DNA from: Dugong dugon
Taxonomy: Eukaryota > Chordata > Mammalia > Sirenia > Dugongidae
Assembly: GCA_030035585.1 (NCBI GenBank)
Contig: CM057474.1
Span: 7,362,001-7,426,000, forward strand
DNA length: 64,000 nt
Reading direction: 5' to 3'
Shown here piece after piece: positions 23,564 through 35,290 of the stretch. The position numbers were made by a program, and so were the translations under genes. The notes below the pieces were generated by a model. The model saw nothing but the letters and a program-made list of their open reading frames with translations, had not been told where the DNA came from and made no database searches. The first letter of the stretch is position 1. Every line of letters starts with the position of its first letter.

Positions 23564-23935
23564 ACCTTTCATATATGGGTTCCTCTACCTGGAATTTTTT
23601 CCTCAGAAGTCAGCATGGCTAGGTCCCTGCCTTCCTTTAGGGTTTTATTGAAAAGTCACCTTCTCAGTGAGGCCATCTTTTGTACTCACTCTAACATTTA
23701 CGTTAACAATGCATCTTTATTTATTTTCCATACAGTATATATTTGACTTAGTTATATGGTTTATTATTTATCTCTCCCAATAGAATTTAAGATTCATGAG
23801 AGCAGATTTTTTGTTTGTTCCTTTTATTCATTGATATATTACCAGGGTCTAGGACAGATAGTTCTTGACACATAGTAGACACTCAACAAACATTTTCTTA
23901 ATGAATAAATGAATGAATTAACTTTGTATTAAAGT
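23564..23935 (+). mobile_element. L2, right part (3' end)
   Basis: Continues the L2 broken at 22969: GGGTTCCTCTACCTGGAATT, AAAAGTCACCTTCTCAGTGA, TTAAGATTCATGAGAGCAGA, then CACTCAACAAACATTTTCTT AATGAATAAATGAATG, the L2 terminus. Confidence 0.82.
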
Positions 23936-23939
23936 CTAC

Positions 23940-26330
23940 AAAATAAAAATGGGTAAGAATGACACTTCATCTAATAGTGACTAGAAACAAAACTTAAAAG
24001 TTGTTAGACAATTATTTTGAAACTTTTGTTGATACGCAGCCATCTCAACAGAAAGTGTTTATGGCTCCTACATCCAGGAAAGAGGTAACATGAAGTTGCC
24101 TATCCATTTCTTAACTTCTTCATCAAATAAGTGACAGAGAGATATCACCACCATTTGTTTTTCATGGACTAGAACCTTGCCTTGTCATAGAGCCCTGCCT
24201 TGCAGCAAAGAAGTGAAAGTTCACTGGTTAAAATATACTCACAAATAAAAGGATATGTAACCATCAAGATACATAAGATATTCAGGAAGTAATCTATATT
24301 TAAAAATAATTACAAACTATGCCAGGAGACATAAGGAAGTTAATACTGAATGGAACAGAGCATAATTACTGCAATATTTCCACGAGGAGGAGGACTTTCA
24401 ACTGGAGCTTCAAGATGAAAGTAAGAGTTTGCCACGTAACAAGAAAAATATTTTTTTTAGAAGTAGAATTACTTCAGTGTTCCACTTTAATTTGCTTGTG
24501 TGACAGCCAAGCTACATTTTCATCTTTCTGACAAGTGGTTAGAGGCACTGAAAAAGACCAAAAGTGCAATGGATCTTATTTACATGTTTCCCCTAGATTA
24601 ACATGTTAACTGTTAATAGGTTACAAGCATTTGCATTAAATACACAGCTGTACTTTATAACCCTTAGTATATGTTATTCCGGACCATTAGAGTCCATCCA
24701 GTATGCAGACAGAGCCAAGGTTCTCTAATGCTTACATACTTTTCTTAAGAGAATCTTTAAAACATGCATAGTATCAGCAATTGTTGGCAATAAGATTTAA
24801 AAAAAATACTTGGAGATTCTTTACGAAGAAAACAATTTAACTATTATAACAATATAACCAGCATTATATAAAATTTAGCTAGTTCATAATAATTTAATTC
24901 CTTGTAAAAGCTGTTTATTTCCAAGTGGACATATAAAGTCACTAAAGTTATTCAAATTGTATTCAGTTGTTAAATCTGAAGTAAATTTTTTATTTTATTA
25001 TGTGAAGCTAAATTATCAACATACTACACTATAATGAATGAGGATCCATCACAGACCACATCTAGAGATTCTGTTAGAAGTCTGCTTTACTTATAATGTG
25101 ATTCTATGGCAAATCACAATAATAGATTTATAGGAAGCCTTCTATGCAGTTGAAAAATGAAGAGAAAAACATGTAACCATTTATCTTTTTATTTTTCACT
25201 TTGTTCCTCATAAGGTGTGAAGATCTGTCAAGTATTACAAAAACGAACGAAAAAACACTGCTCTCTTGATTGTATATTATCAACTAATAATTTTGATATA
25301 ATTAGTTTCTTCTGTACAGGGATGTACTTATTATCCTACTCCACACATTTCCACAGAAGTAAAGGAAATTTTGCTTTACTTTTTGGGAGGGAAAATTATT
25401 ATAGGAGCATTGCCGGTTCTTCTCTTTTGTCCATCAAGTTGCCGTGTTTTATCTTTGTTCAGGGTTAGAGCTGAAATTATAATTAAAAGTTAGTTATCTA
25501 TCAGGATTCCATTTCTAAACACTGATTTTAGATTGTTTTAAAATTTTAATCGTTTACAAATACATTAAGGCTAGAAGTTTATATGCACATCAATATAAAG
25601 GCACATTATTATATATTGTTAATGTGGGGAAAATGCCAGTTGTTTTTTATTGTAAGGGGGATAGAGGGAGAAGCTGCTTTTACCACTCTACATTTTGTTT
25701 TCATTTTTCTTACGTAGTACCATAACACATATTATATTAACCTTTAAATTGAGTTTCTTATAGAGAATTTTTACATTAAGAGAATCATGTCCTGCCTAAG
25801 AGAATCCTCAAATTGTACCTATGAAATGGTAAGTTTATAACATTAGACAGATTTTTTTAAACCTACTTAATCATCAAGTAACAAGAACGCTTTCTAAGTA
25901 TAATGGTTAAACAATCCGATTTCAGAGAAAATGTGAACATTCTAACTCAGATTTCTGCTGACTAATCTATACAGTGTTTCCCCAGTTGATTGGCATGCAT
26001 TTGTATTCTTTTGGGGGAAAAAAAAGTATAATAGATTCTTTTTCAGTAAACTGTATACTCAGAATGAAAAATAAAGAATACTCTGCTTTAGTGACTAAAA
26101 ATTAAAACTGCAACTAATACTTTTAATGCCATCCTAAAATCATTTCCAAAATTAGATTTAAACCTTGGAGTATCAGAATCATGGATTCATAAAGTTTATC
26201 TCCTATTGCTGCCTCTTCTCCCAAATGAAATTAGTTCTCTTGCTTCTCCTTTAACAATAACTCTTTGATCTACCCACTCCTTTCACTTTCTAGTTTAGGC
26301 ACCAATCTCTGTTTGCTTGGAAACTATATG
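23940..26330. other. AT-rich unique sequence
   Basis: About 2.4 kb with no recognisable repeat or coding frame. The 70- and 83-codon plus frames (24319-24531, 25217-25468) show no motif. Confidence 0.45.
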
Positions 26331-26333
26331 TCG

Positions 26334-29330
26334 CTGTTGTTAGGTGCCATCGAGTAGGTGCTGACTCATAGCGACCCTCTGTGTAACAGAACGAAACATT
26401 GCCTGGTCCTGCACCATCCTCACAGTCATTGCTATGTTTGAGCCCCTTGTTGCAGCCATTGTGTCAATCCATCTCTTTGAGGGTCTTCCTCCTTTTTGCT
26501 GACCCTCTACTTTACTAAGCATGATGTCCTTCTTCAGGGACTGGTCCCTCCTGATAACATGTCCAAAGAAAGTGAAACAAAGTCTCATCATCCTTGCTTC
26601 TAAGGAGCATTCTGGCTGTACTTCCTCCAAGACAGACTTGTTCATTCTTCTGGCAGGCCATGGTATATTCAACAGTCATTGTCAACACCACAACTCAAAT
26701 GCATCGATTCTTCTTCAGCCTTCCTTATTCGTTGTTCATCTTCTGCATGCGCATGAAAAACAACTGAAAATACTATGACTTGGGTCAGGTCTAGCTTAGA
26801 TATCAAGGTGACATCATCGCTTTTTAACACTTTGAAGAGGTCCTTTGCAGCAGATTTGCCAAATGCCATACACTGTCTGATTTCTTGACTGCTTCTTCCA
26901 TAGGTGTTGATTGTGGACCCAAGTAAAATGAAATCTTTAACAACTTCAGTCTTTTCTCCATTTGTCATGATGTTGCTTATTCATCCAGTTGCGAGGATCT
27001 TTGTTTTATGTTGGTGTAAGCCATACTGAAGGCTGTAATCTTTGATCTTCATCAGTAAGTGCTTCAAGTTGTCTTCACTTTCCGCAAGCAGTGTTGTGTC
27101 ATCTGCATATCTCAGGTTGTTAGTGAGTCTTCCTTCGACCCTGATGCTTTCTTCTTCTTTGTATAGCCCAGCTATTTGTTCAGAATACATATTGAAGAAG
27201 TATAGTGAAAGGATACAACTCTGACACATACCTTTTCTGATTTTAACTCACATAGTTTCTCCTTGTTCTGTTCAATTGACTGCTTCTTGATCTATGTTCA
27301 AGTTCTGCATGAGCACAACTTGTTATGATCCACACAGTCAAATGCCTTTGCATAAGCAATAAAACACACGTAAACATCTTTCTGGTATTCTCTGCTTTCA
27401 GCCATGATCCATATGATATCAGCAATGATATCCCTCATTCCATGTACTCTTCTGAATCCAGCCTGAATTTCTGGTAGTTCCCTGTTGATGTACTGCTACA
27501 ACTGCTTTTAAATGATCTTCAGCAAAATTTTACTTATGTGTGATACTAACGATATTGTTTCATAATTTCCACATTCGGTCGGATCGCCTTTCTTTGGAAG
27601 AGGCATAAATGTGGATCTCTTTCAGTCGACTGGCCAGGTAGCTGTCTTCCAAATTTCTTGGCAAAGACAAGTGAGTGCCTACAGTGTTGCATCCATTTGT
27701 TGAAGCATCTCAACTGGTATTGTCAATTCCTGGAAACTTGTTTTTCTCCATTGCCTTCAGTGCAGCCTGGAAGAAGTTATCGGTTCAGTGCTATTGGTTC
27801 TTGAGCATATGCTACCTTCTGAAATGGTTGAACATCCACCAAATCTGCTTGGTACAGTGACTCTGTGTATTTCTTCTATCTTCTTTTGATGTTTCCCACA
27901 TCATTCAATTTTTTGCCCATAGAATCCTTCAATATTGCAACTTGATGCTTGAATTTTTCTTTACTTCCTTCAGCTTGATAAATACTATGTTAGTCCCTTC
28001 TGGTTTTCTAACTCCAGTTCTTTGCACATTTCATTATCATACTTTACCGTGTCTTCTCAAACCACCCTTTGAAATCTTCTGTTTAGCTCTTTAACCTCAT
28101 CATTACTTCCGTTTACTTTAGCTACTCTGTGCTCAATAGTAAGTTTCAGAGTCTCTTCAGACATCCATTGTGGCCTTTTCTTTCTGTCTTATATTTTTAA
28201 TGACCTTTTACTTTCTCCAGATATGATATACTTGATGTCATCTCACAACTCATCTGGCCCTGGGTCATTAGTGTTCAATACTTCAAATCTATTCTTGAGA
28301 TTGTCCCTGAATTCAGATGGGATATACTCAAGGTCGTATTTTGACTCATGTGGATGTGTTTTAATTTTCTTCAGCTTCAACTTAAACTTGCATGTGAGCA
28401 ATTGATGGTCTGTTCCAAAGCTGACCTTGTCCTGACTGAGGATTTGAGCTTCTCCATCCTCTCTTTCCACAGATATAGTTGATGTGATTCCTGTGTATTC
28501 CATCCACTGAGATTCATGTGTATAGTCTCCATTTATACTGTTGAAAAAGGTATTTCTAATGAATAAGTTGTTAGTCTTGCAGAATTCTATAATGTGATCT
28601 CCAGCATCATTTCTGTTACCAAAGCCGTATTTTCCAAGGATTAATCCTTCTTTGTTTCCAGTTTCACATTCCAATCACCAGTATTTATCAATGCATCTTG
28701 ATTGCATGTTTGATCAATTTCAGATTGCTCAAGTTGATAAAAATCTTCAATTTCTTCATCTTTGGCATTAGTGGTTGGTGTGTAAATTTGAACAATAGTC
28801 GTATTAACTGGTTTTCCTAGTAGGCATACTATCCTACTGTTGACAGCAGTGAACTTAAGGATAGGTCTTGAAATTTTCCTTTTGACAATGAATAAAAGGC
28901 TATTCTTCTTCAATTTGTTGTTCCCAGCATAATAGTCCATATAGGCTACAGTCAGCATAGCCCGATTCAGAATGGCCAGTACCACTCCATTTCACCTCAG
29001 TAATGCCTACGATATCGATCTTCAAGCATTCAATTCCATTTTTGATTACTTATAATTTTCCTCAATTTGTACTTTGTATATTTCACCTTCTGATTACTAA
29101 AGGATTTTTGCAGCTGTCATTTCTCATTTTGAGTCATGCAGCATTAGCAAATGAAGGTCCTGAAAACTTTACTCCATCCACATCATTAAGGTCAACTCTA
29201 CTTTTAGGAGGCAGGTCTGCCCTAGTCGTATTTTGAGTGCCTTCCAACCTGAGGGGCTCATCTTCCAGCACTATATTGGAAAATGTTCTGTTTTATCCAT
29301 AAAGTTTTCAGTGCAAGTTGTATAACCTTC
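26334..29330 (-). mobile_element. RTE-clade LINE, longest copy
   Basis: The 3' terminus is at the low-coordinate end (GTTGTTAGGTGCCATCGAGT on the plus strand), the reverse complement of the end shared with the SINEs. The body runs through RT and endonuclease regions to a non-coding 5' part that includes TTACTCCATCCACATCATTA and TGCCTTCCAACCTGAGGGGC. The 5' limit near 29330 is where similarity fades. No target duplication could be identified. Confidence 0.88.
26340..28985 (-). pseudogene. RTE ORF2 remnant (endonuclease-RT)
   Basis: From the N-terminal side (high coordinates): the endonuclease piece at 28641-28985 contains VQIYTPTTNAKDEE and a damaged TGDWN. Then 28243-28674 has the GKYGFGNRNDAGD block and a TDHQLL motif corresponding to the SDH box of APE-type endonucleases. 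The RT piece at 26981-27229 contains LRYADDTTLLAES with the catalytic aspartates. The C-terminal pieces at 26669-26968 and 26340-26672 contain FGHVIRRD and GRPSKRWID. At least four frame breaks make it inactive. Confidence 0.9.
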
Positions 29331-29344
29331 ATGATGGACCACTG

Positions 29345-30025
29345 ACTCTCTAGGTGTGATACTCTTCCTAAAACACCAGTTACATCCTGTTAGTCCTCTT
29401 TTCAAAAACCTTCAATGTCTCCCCATTGTCTTTATTCCTAAAAGTGAGAAGGCCTCTCAGTTTTTCAGGCTGGACTAACTTTGAACCTCTCATGACCCTC
29501 TGGAGAGTTATAAGAGTCCATACTTATTGCTTAAGGAGGAAGATGTTTGACTATTTATGCATTATTCTAAGCTCCCGGTTCTAGATTTAAGGAATAAAGG
29601 AAAAGGAAGCTTTTATTGTCTGGGTTGCATAATTTAATTTACCTGGGTAACAAGTAGAAGTATTCAGGGAGAAATTCCTGTCTAGAAGCAAAAAATGTTC
29701 ATATTTGACTTATTTTTCTCATTAATGTCTCTTCCTGTGTATCTGGGCATAAGATTTGGTGCAGTTGTAAGAAAAGTAGAAAATTGCCAAAATGTCTAAT
29801 TCCCCTCCAACTCCTATGTTTTAGATATAGTAATTCTGTGACTGTTACATGCTCATATTTTAATTAGTAAGAACTCAAAAGTCTGTAATCAAATAACACC
29901 TAGGTTATGGGAAAAGTAACATAGAAAAGCCCTAAACTGACCCTCCTCAAGAAGTTTGCAATATTTTATTATATATATTTAACAATGGTGAAACAATTCA
30001 AGGTAGAAAAGAATCAAATATTCAT
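29345..30025. other. unassigned sequence
   Basis: No repeat confidently recognised; may include diverged 5' RTE or LTR sequence near its left end. Confidence 0.35.
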
Positions 30026-30029
30026 CCGT

Positions 30030-30500
30030 ATGGGAGACTACCCTTTGAGACAGGAGTGAGGGGCATCATCCAGATTGGTGAGGGAGCCTCCAGGAGGAAA
30101 TGGAGGCTGACCTTATCCTTGAAGAATGCCTAGACTACAGAAAGTTGGAGGAAAATGGAACTTGGGCCATGGAAATATTGTAAGGATCATGAGAAAACCA
30201 GACTAGTCAGAGAGCAGTATTCATGCTTCAGTGCAGTAGGAAATAAATTTGAGTGGGGAGGTGGAGCTTGTAATGATAAATGGATCAGGGCACTAGAGTG
30301 GGAAAGATCACCCTGAGAAGTCTTTCAGAAAAATCAAGAGAATTTGAAGTACACTGGTGGTGGCAGAGTTTTTTTTTAAGGTGAAATATTAAAAATAAAA
30401 TCCATAGGCAGAGTGGAACTATCCACCTGAAAAGGTTTAGTTGTTTAATAGTGGTGGATTGACTGTGTGATGTTTCAGCATCTTTTCCAGATTTATCATT
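30030..30500 (-). mobile_element. L2-like remnant
   Basis: Purine-rich stretch with CCTTGAAGAATGCCTAGACT, AGTGGGAAAGATCACCCTGA and GTGGTGGCAGAG in the order of antisense L2. Diverged; ends uncertain. Confidence 0.45.
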
Positions 30501-30557
30501 CATTCAACATACACTTACAATTAATGCATCTGTTTTATATAGATTATTCATGCTAAC

Positions 30558-30640
30558 TAGGTCCCCGGGTGGCACAAGCAGTTTGCACTCAACAACTAAC
30601 CTAAAGGGTGGTGGTGTGAACTCAACCAGCAGCACCATAT
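30558..30640 (+). mobile_element. SINE, 3'-truncated
   Basis: Head only, AGGTCCCCGGGTGGCACAAG to GTGTGAACTCAACCAGCAGC. Similarity ends before the RTE-like part. Confidence 0.75.
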
Positions 30641-30765
30641 ACCATGTTGTATACGTAAAATTAGTACAGAGACTATTTCATGTGAATATGTGCACATTCT
30701 GAAAAACAATCAAATTTTGTAATAATTCAGAGAATTTCCTCTTATTCAAAGAGTATATATCTTTT

Positions 30766-31393
30766 AAAAAAAAATTTTTATTGTACTTTAGGTGAAGGTT
30801 TACAGAACAAATAGTTTCTCATTAAACAGTTAGTACACATATTGTTTTATAACATTGGTTAGCAACCCCATGACATGTCAATACTCTCCCTTCTCAACCT
30901 TGGAGGACCTTTTTTTTTTTTAGTGAAAATATACATAGCCAAAGATACACCATTTCAAAAATTTCTACATGTACAATTCAGTGACATCGATTACGTTCTT
31001 CCAGTTGTGCTGCTATTCTCACTTTAGATGAAGGTTTACAAAACAAAATAGTTTCTCATTAGACAGTTAGTACACATATCGCCCTATGACAATGGTTAAC
31101 AACCCCACTACATGTCAACACTGTCTGTACTCAACCTTGGGTTCCCTATCACTGTCTTTCCTGTCCCCTTCTGCCTTTGAGTCCTTGTTCCTGTACTGCT
31201 GTGCCTCATTAGTCCCCTTTTGTTTTATGGGGATGTCCAATCCCTGGCTGAACGGTGAACCTTGGGAGTGACTTCACCACTGAGCTAAAAGGGTGTCCGC
31301 GGGCCATACTCTCAGGGTTTCTCCAGTCTCTGTCGGGCCAGTAAATGTGGTCTTTTTGCGTGTGTGTGTTAGAATTTTGTTCTACATCCTTCA
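30766..31393 (-). mobile_element. L1 3'-UTR fragment with 20-bp target duplication
   Basis: Flanked by exact copies of a 20-bp sequence containing AAAGAGTATATATC (30746-30765 and 31394-31413). The poly-A end is on the low-coordinate side, so the element is on the minus strand. It holds the module with GGTTTACAGAACAAATAG, then one with ATACACCATTTC ... GTACAATTCAGTGACATCGA, then a second copy of the first module (from about 31022), which runs on into 3'-UTR sequence (GGGGATGTCCAATCCCTGGC). It is 5'-truncated with no ORF2. Confidence 0.93.
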
Positions 31394-31413
31394 TCAAAGA
31401 GTATATATCTTTT

Positions 31414-32835
31414 TGTTCACTCTAATAATGTTTACCAGCTCCAATTTCCAGGTTATATTTATTTAACTTCTAGAGATCAAAAGAAAAGTAGGGGAACAGC
31501 AAAGTAGTAAGGCCCTAGAAATGCAATCTAATTTTGACTCAGAGCCTGGGTACTGAGTGAAGGGTTAGACCCAAAGATGACTTGGTATCACGTATAAAAT
31601 GAAAATGAAGCACCTCTAAAGACCTCATATGTCTCAATCAAAGACTCTCATTGATCAAATAGTTATATTTGTAAAATCTTCAGAAAGACAATTAAAATAT
31701 GTACACATGGTGTGATCTAGTCTTATACATCATCATAATTTCCTGACAATAAATTAATAAAAATTGGTGAGACAACAAAATAAATTAATGACAATCCTAA
31801 TTGTAGGAGTACAACTAGAATATCTGGAAGTCACTTCTCCTTGGGTTTCCCTATCTGTGCTTCCAATGTCATTTCAAAGGAAACATTAGTTAACCAATAG
31901 GTATAAAGATCAAAGAACAGTTGCTACCTGTCAGAGTTACAACAGGTCCTGTACTTGATCTTGAGATAAGTACATATTTATTTACACTTTGTATATCCTA
32001 TCGAGTTGTCTTAAGTCACCACTCTATAAATAACTTAGTAATGTGCCTCTCTTTAGGACATAAACATTATATATAATTACTATTCTGATAACATTAAATT
32101 GGATATTGCAAAATTAAATCTTTCTAATAATCTATGTAATACAAATTACAGATTAGAGAAAAAAAAATTACAAAATTAAATCATTTTAATAACAGCATAT
32201 ATATATAAACCATAAAGCTATGCATATGTCTGTGTAAAAAATCATGTGTCAAAATACTCCTCTTCCATCTAACAACCAAACATTCTATGTAAGTCTTAAA
32301 TAATAAACAAAATTCTCTTAAATCAGTTGCTTTATATTTATCTTTTTATGGTTTTATTCATTAAGTATGTGCATAGCGTCAATTATGTGTCAGCACTCAT
32401 AGTCAAAAAATATATATCTGTTCTTTCACTTTAATAGTGTTTACCAGATACAACTTCCCCATAACCATTCCAAAAATAAAGTATTTTTTATTGTGCCTGT
32501 GCAACTTGCAACTTTCCCTTCTTCAGGAAAGAGGAGCCCAAAATGTCTTCGGGAGCTGCCTCACTCCTATTCTTGATAACCTTCTTTCCTCAAATATGTC
32601 TGTAAAATTTAGTTATTAATCTGTGTTATTACTTTATTTACATAATTTACCTCTATATTTCCTTCATACCATCATTATTAAAATTGGTATTGTCATCTAT
32701 CTGCATTTGGAAATAAGCAGGACAACTGTGTCAATGTTGTTTTTTTAATAATCTAAAAGATTCAAAAAGTTCAAATAATCTAAAGTTTAGTAATAAAACA
32801 GAACACACTGATTTGGACACACAGAGCACCACTCA
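31414..32835. other. AT-rich unique sequence
   Basis: No repeat or coding frame recognised in 1.4 kb. Confidence 0.45.
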
Positions 32836-32840
32836 GACAA

Positions 32841-32993
32841 AACCTGCTGTCATCAAGTTGATTCTGACTCATAGTGACCCTACAAGACAGAGTAGAACTG
32901 TCCCATAGAGTTTTCAAGGAGTGACTGGTGGATTTTAACTGCCGACCTCTGCATTAGCAACCAAACTCTTAACCACTGCAACACCAGGGCTCC
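32841..32993 (-). mobile_element. SINE, full length, short-body type
   Basis: Minus-strand head GGAGCCCTGGTGTTGCAGTG, a B-box-like GGCAGTTAAAATCCACC, end near GAATCAACTTGATGACAGCA. The flanks CAGACAAAA and CAGAAAAG are a possible degraded duplication. Confidence 0.92.
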
Positions 32994-33141
32994 AGAAAAG
33001 TCGTCTAATTACTCTTTTACGTTATTTCAAATAACAAATTGACCAAGTATGATTATTACACAGCAAAAAAAAGAAAAAGGTAACAGAGAAGTTGCCTGTC
33101 TAGGTGAGTGAGTTCTAATTTAATTCACTAATTGTAATTAA

Positions 33142-35167
33142 ACTTCTGCAGTTTGAAATTTATCAAACATGCAATCAAGATGCGTTGATAATTACTGGTG
33201 ATTGGAATGCGAAAGTTGGAAACAAAGAAATAGGATCAGTAGTTGGAAAATATGGTCTTGGTGACAGAAATGATAGAAGACCAAATGACTTCTTCCTTGC
33301 AAATACCTTTTTTCAAAACATAAATGGTGACTATACACATGGCCATCACTGGATGGAATACACAGGAATCAAACTGACTACATCTGTGGAAGAAGACGAT
33401 GGAGAAGCTCAATATCATCAGTCAGAACAAGGCCAGGGGCCAACTGCAGAACAGACCATCAATTGCTCATATGCAAGTTCAAGTTGAAGCTGAAGAATAT
33501 TAAAACAAGTCCACGAGAGCCAAAGCATGACCTTGAGTATATCCCACCTGAATTTAGAGACCATCTCAAGAATAGATTTGAAATATTGAACACTAATGAC
33601 CGAAGGTCAGACGAGTTGTGGGATGACATCAGGATGAAGAAAGCATCCAGGAAAAAAGCAAAAGGTCATTAAAAAAGACAGGAAAGAAAGAAAAGACCAA
33701 AACGGATGTCAGAAGAAACTCTAAAACTTGCTCTTGAACATAGAGTAGCTAAAGCGAATGGAAGAATTGATGAAGTAAAAGAGCTGAACAGAAGATTTCA
33801 AAGGATGGCTTGAGAAAAAAAAGTAAAGTATTAGAATGAAATGTGCAAAGACCTGGAGTTAGGAAACCAAAAGGGAAGAATAGGGTCTGCCTTTCTCAAG
33901 CTGAAAGAAATAAAGAAAAATTCAAGCCTCCAGTTGCAATGTTGAAGGATTCTATGGGCAAAATATTGAATGAGCAAAAGATGGAAGGGATACACAGAGT
34001 CACTGTACGAGAAGAATAGGTTGACATTCAAACATTTCAGGAGGTAGCATATGATCAAGAACCAATGGTACTGAAGGAAGAAGTCCAAGCTGCAATGAAG
34101 GCACTGGCAAAAATCAAGGCTCCAGGAATTGATGGAATAGCAATAGAGATGTTTCAACAAACACATGCAACACTAGAAGTGCTCACTCGTCTATGCCAAG
34201 AAATTTGGAAGACAGCTACCTGGCCAACCAACTGGAAGAGATCTATATTTACGTCCATTCCAAAGAAAAGTGATCCATCAGAACACAGAAATTATCGAAC
34301 AATATCATTAATATCACTAGCAAGTAAAATTTTGCTGAAAATCATTCAAAAGTAGTTGTAGCAGTATGTAAACAGGGAACTGCTAGAAATTCAAGCCAGA
34401 TTCAGAAGAGGACGTGGAATGAGGGATATCACTGCCGCTATCAGATGAATTTTGACTGAAAGCAGAGAATACCAGAAAGATGTTTACCTGTGTTTTATCG
34501 ACTATGCAAAGGCATTCCACTGTGTAGATCATAACAAGTTATGGATAACATTGTGAAGAGTGAGAATTACAAAACACTTAATTGTGCTCATGTGGAACCT
34601 GTACATAGACCATGAGACAGTCCTCCAAACAGAACAAGGGGATATTGTGTGGTTTAAAAATCAGGAAAGTTGTTCATCAGGGTTTTATCCTTTCACCATA
34701 CTTATTCAATGGTATGCTGAGCAAATTATTCAAGAAGCTGGACTCTATGAAGAAGAATGCAGTATCAGAATTGGAGGAAGACCCATTAACCTGAGATATG
34801 CAGATGATGCAACCTTCCTTGCTCAAAGCAAAGAGGACTTGAAGCACTTACTGATGAAGATCAAAGACTAAAGTATGGATTATACCTCAATATAAAGAAA
34901 ACAAAAATCCTCACACCTGGACCAATAAGCAACATCATGATAAATGGAGAAAATACTGAAGTTTTCAAGGATTTCATTTTACTTGTAACCACAATCAATG
35001 CCCATGGAAGCAGCAGTCAAGAAATCAAAGGACATATTGCATTTGGCAAATCTGCTGCAAAAGACCTCTTTCAAGTGTTAAAAAGCAAAGATGTCACTTT
35101 GAGGAGTAAGGTATGCCTGACCCAAAATCTGGTATTTTCAATTGCCTCATATGCATGTGAAAGCTGA
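33142..35167 (+). mobile_element. RTE-clade LINE, left part (interrupted)
   Basis: The insertion is bounded by the exact 12-bp duplication AATTGTAATTAA (33130-33141 and 38495-38506), so one RTE spans 33142-38494 with a foreign insert at 35168-38091. It starts inside the endonuclease region, so it is 5'-truncated. At 35162-35167 the body breaks within AAAGCTG, and it resumes at 38092 with GCTGGACAATG; the intact copy at 17170-19727 reads AAAGCTGGACAATG. Confidence 0.93.
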
Positions 35168-35290
35168 TGTAAAAATGGCTTAGTGGTGATTTCTGACCTC
35201 TTCCAGCTTCACAAGAGGGAAGGAGAATCAAGATCAATAGCCCAAGGCTGATTCTCATCAGGTATGCTTCCTCTCCCTGCCATCTTTACC
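35168..35290 (-). repeat. terminal repeat of the ERV-like element (low-coordinate copy)
   Basis: Begins TGTAAAAATGGC and ends CATCTTTACC. Roughly 80% identical by eye to 37958-38091 and lacking an 11-bp block present there. A second PBS-like phrase (GATTCTGACACCAAC on plus) lies directly inside it, which is unexpected for a 3' LTR. Confidence 0.7.

Noticed and set aside
26334..29330. BovB-type RTE taken as evidence for a ruminant or reptile
   Set aside because: The coding blocks are RTE-like, but the 3' end and companion SINE are of Afrotherian type, and no ruminant SINE (Bov-tA, ART2A) was seen.
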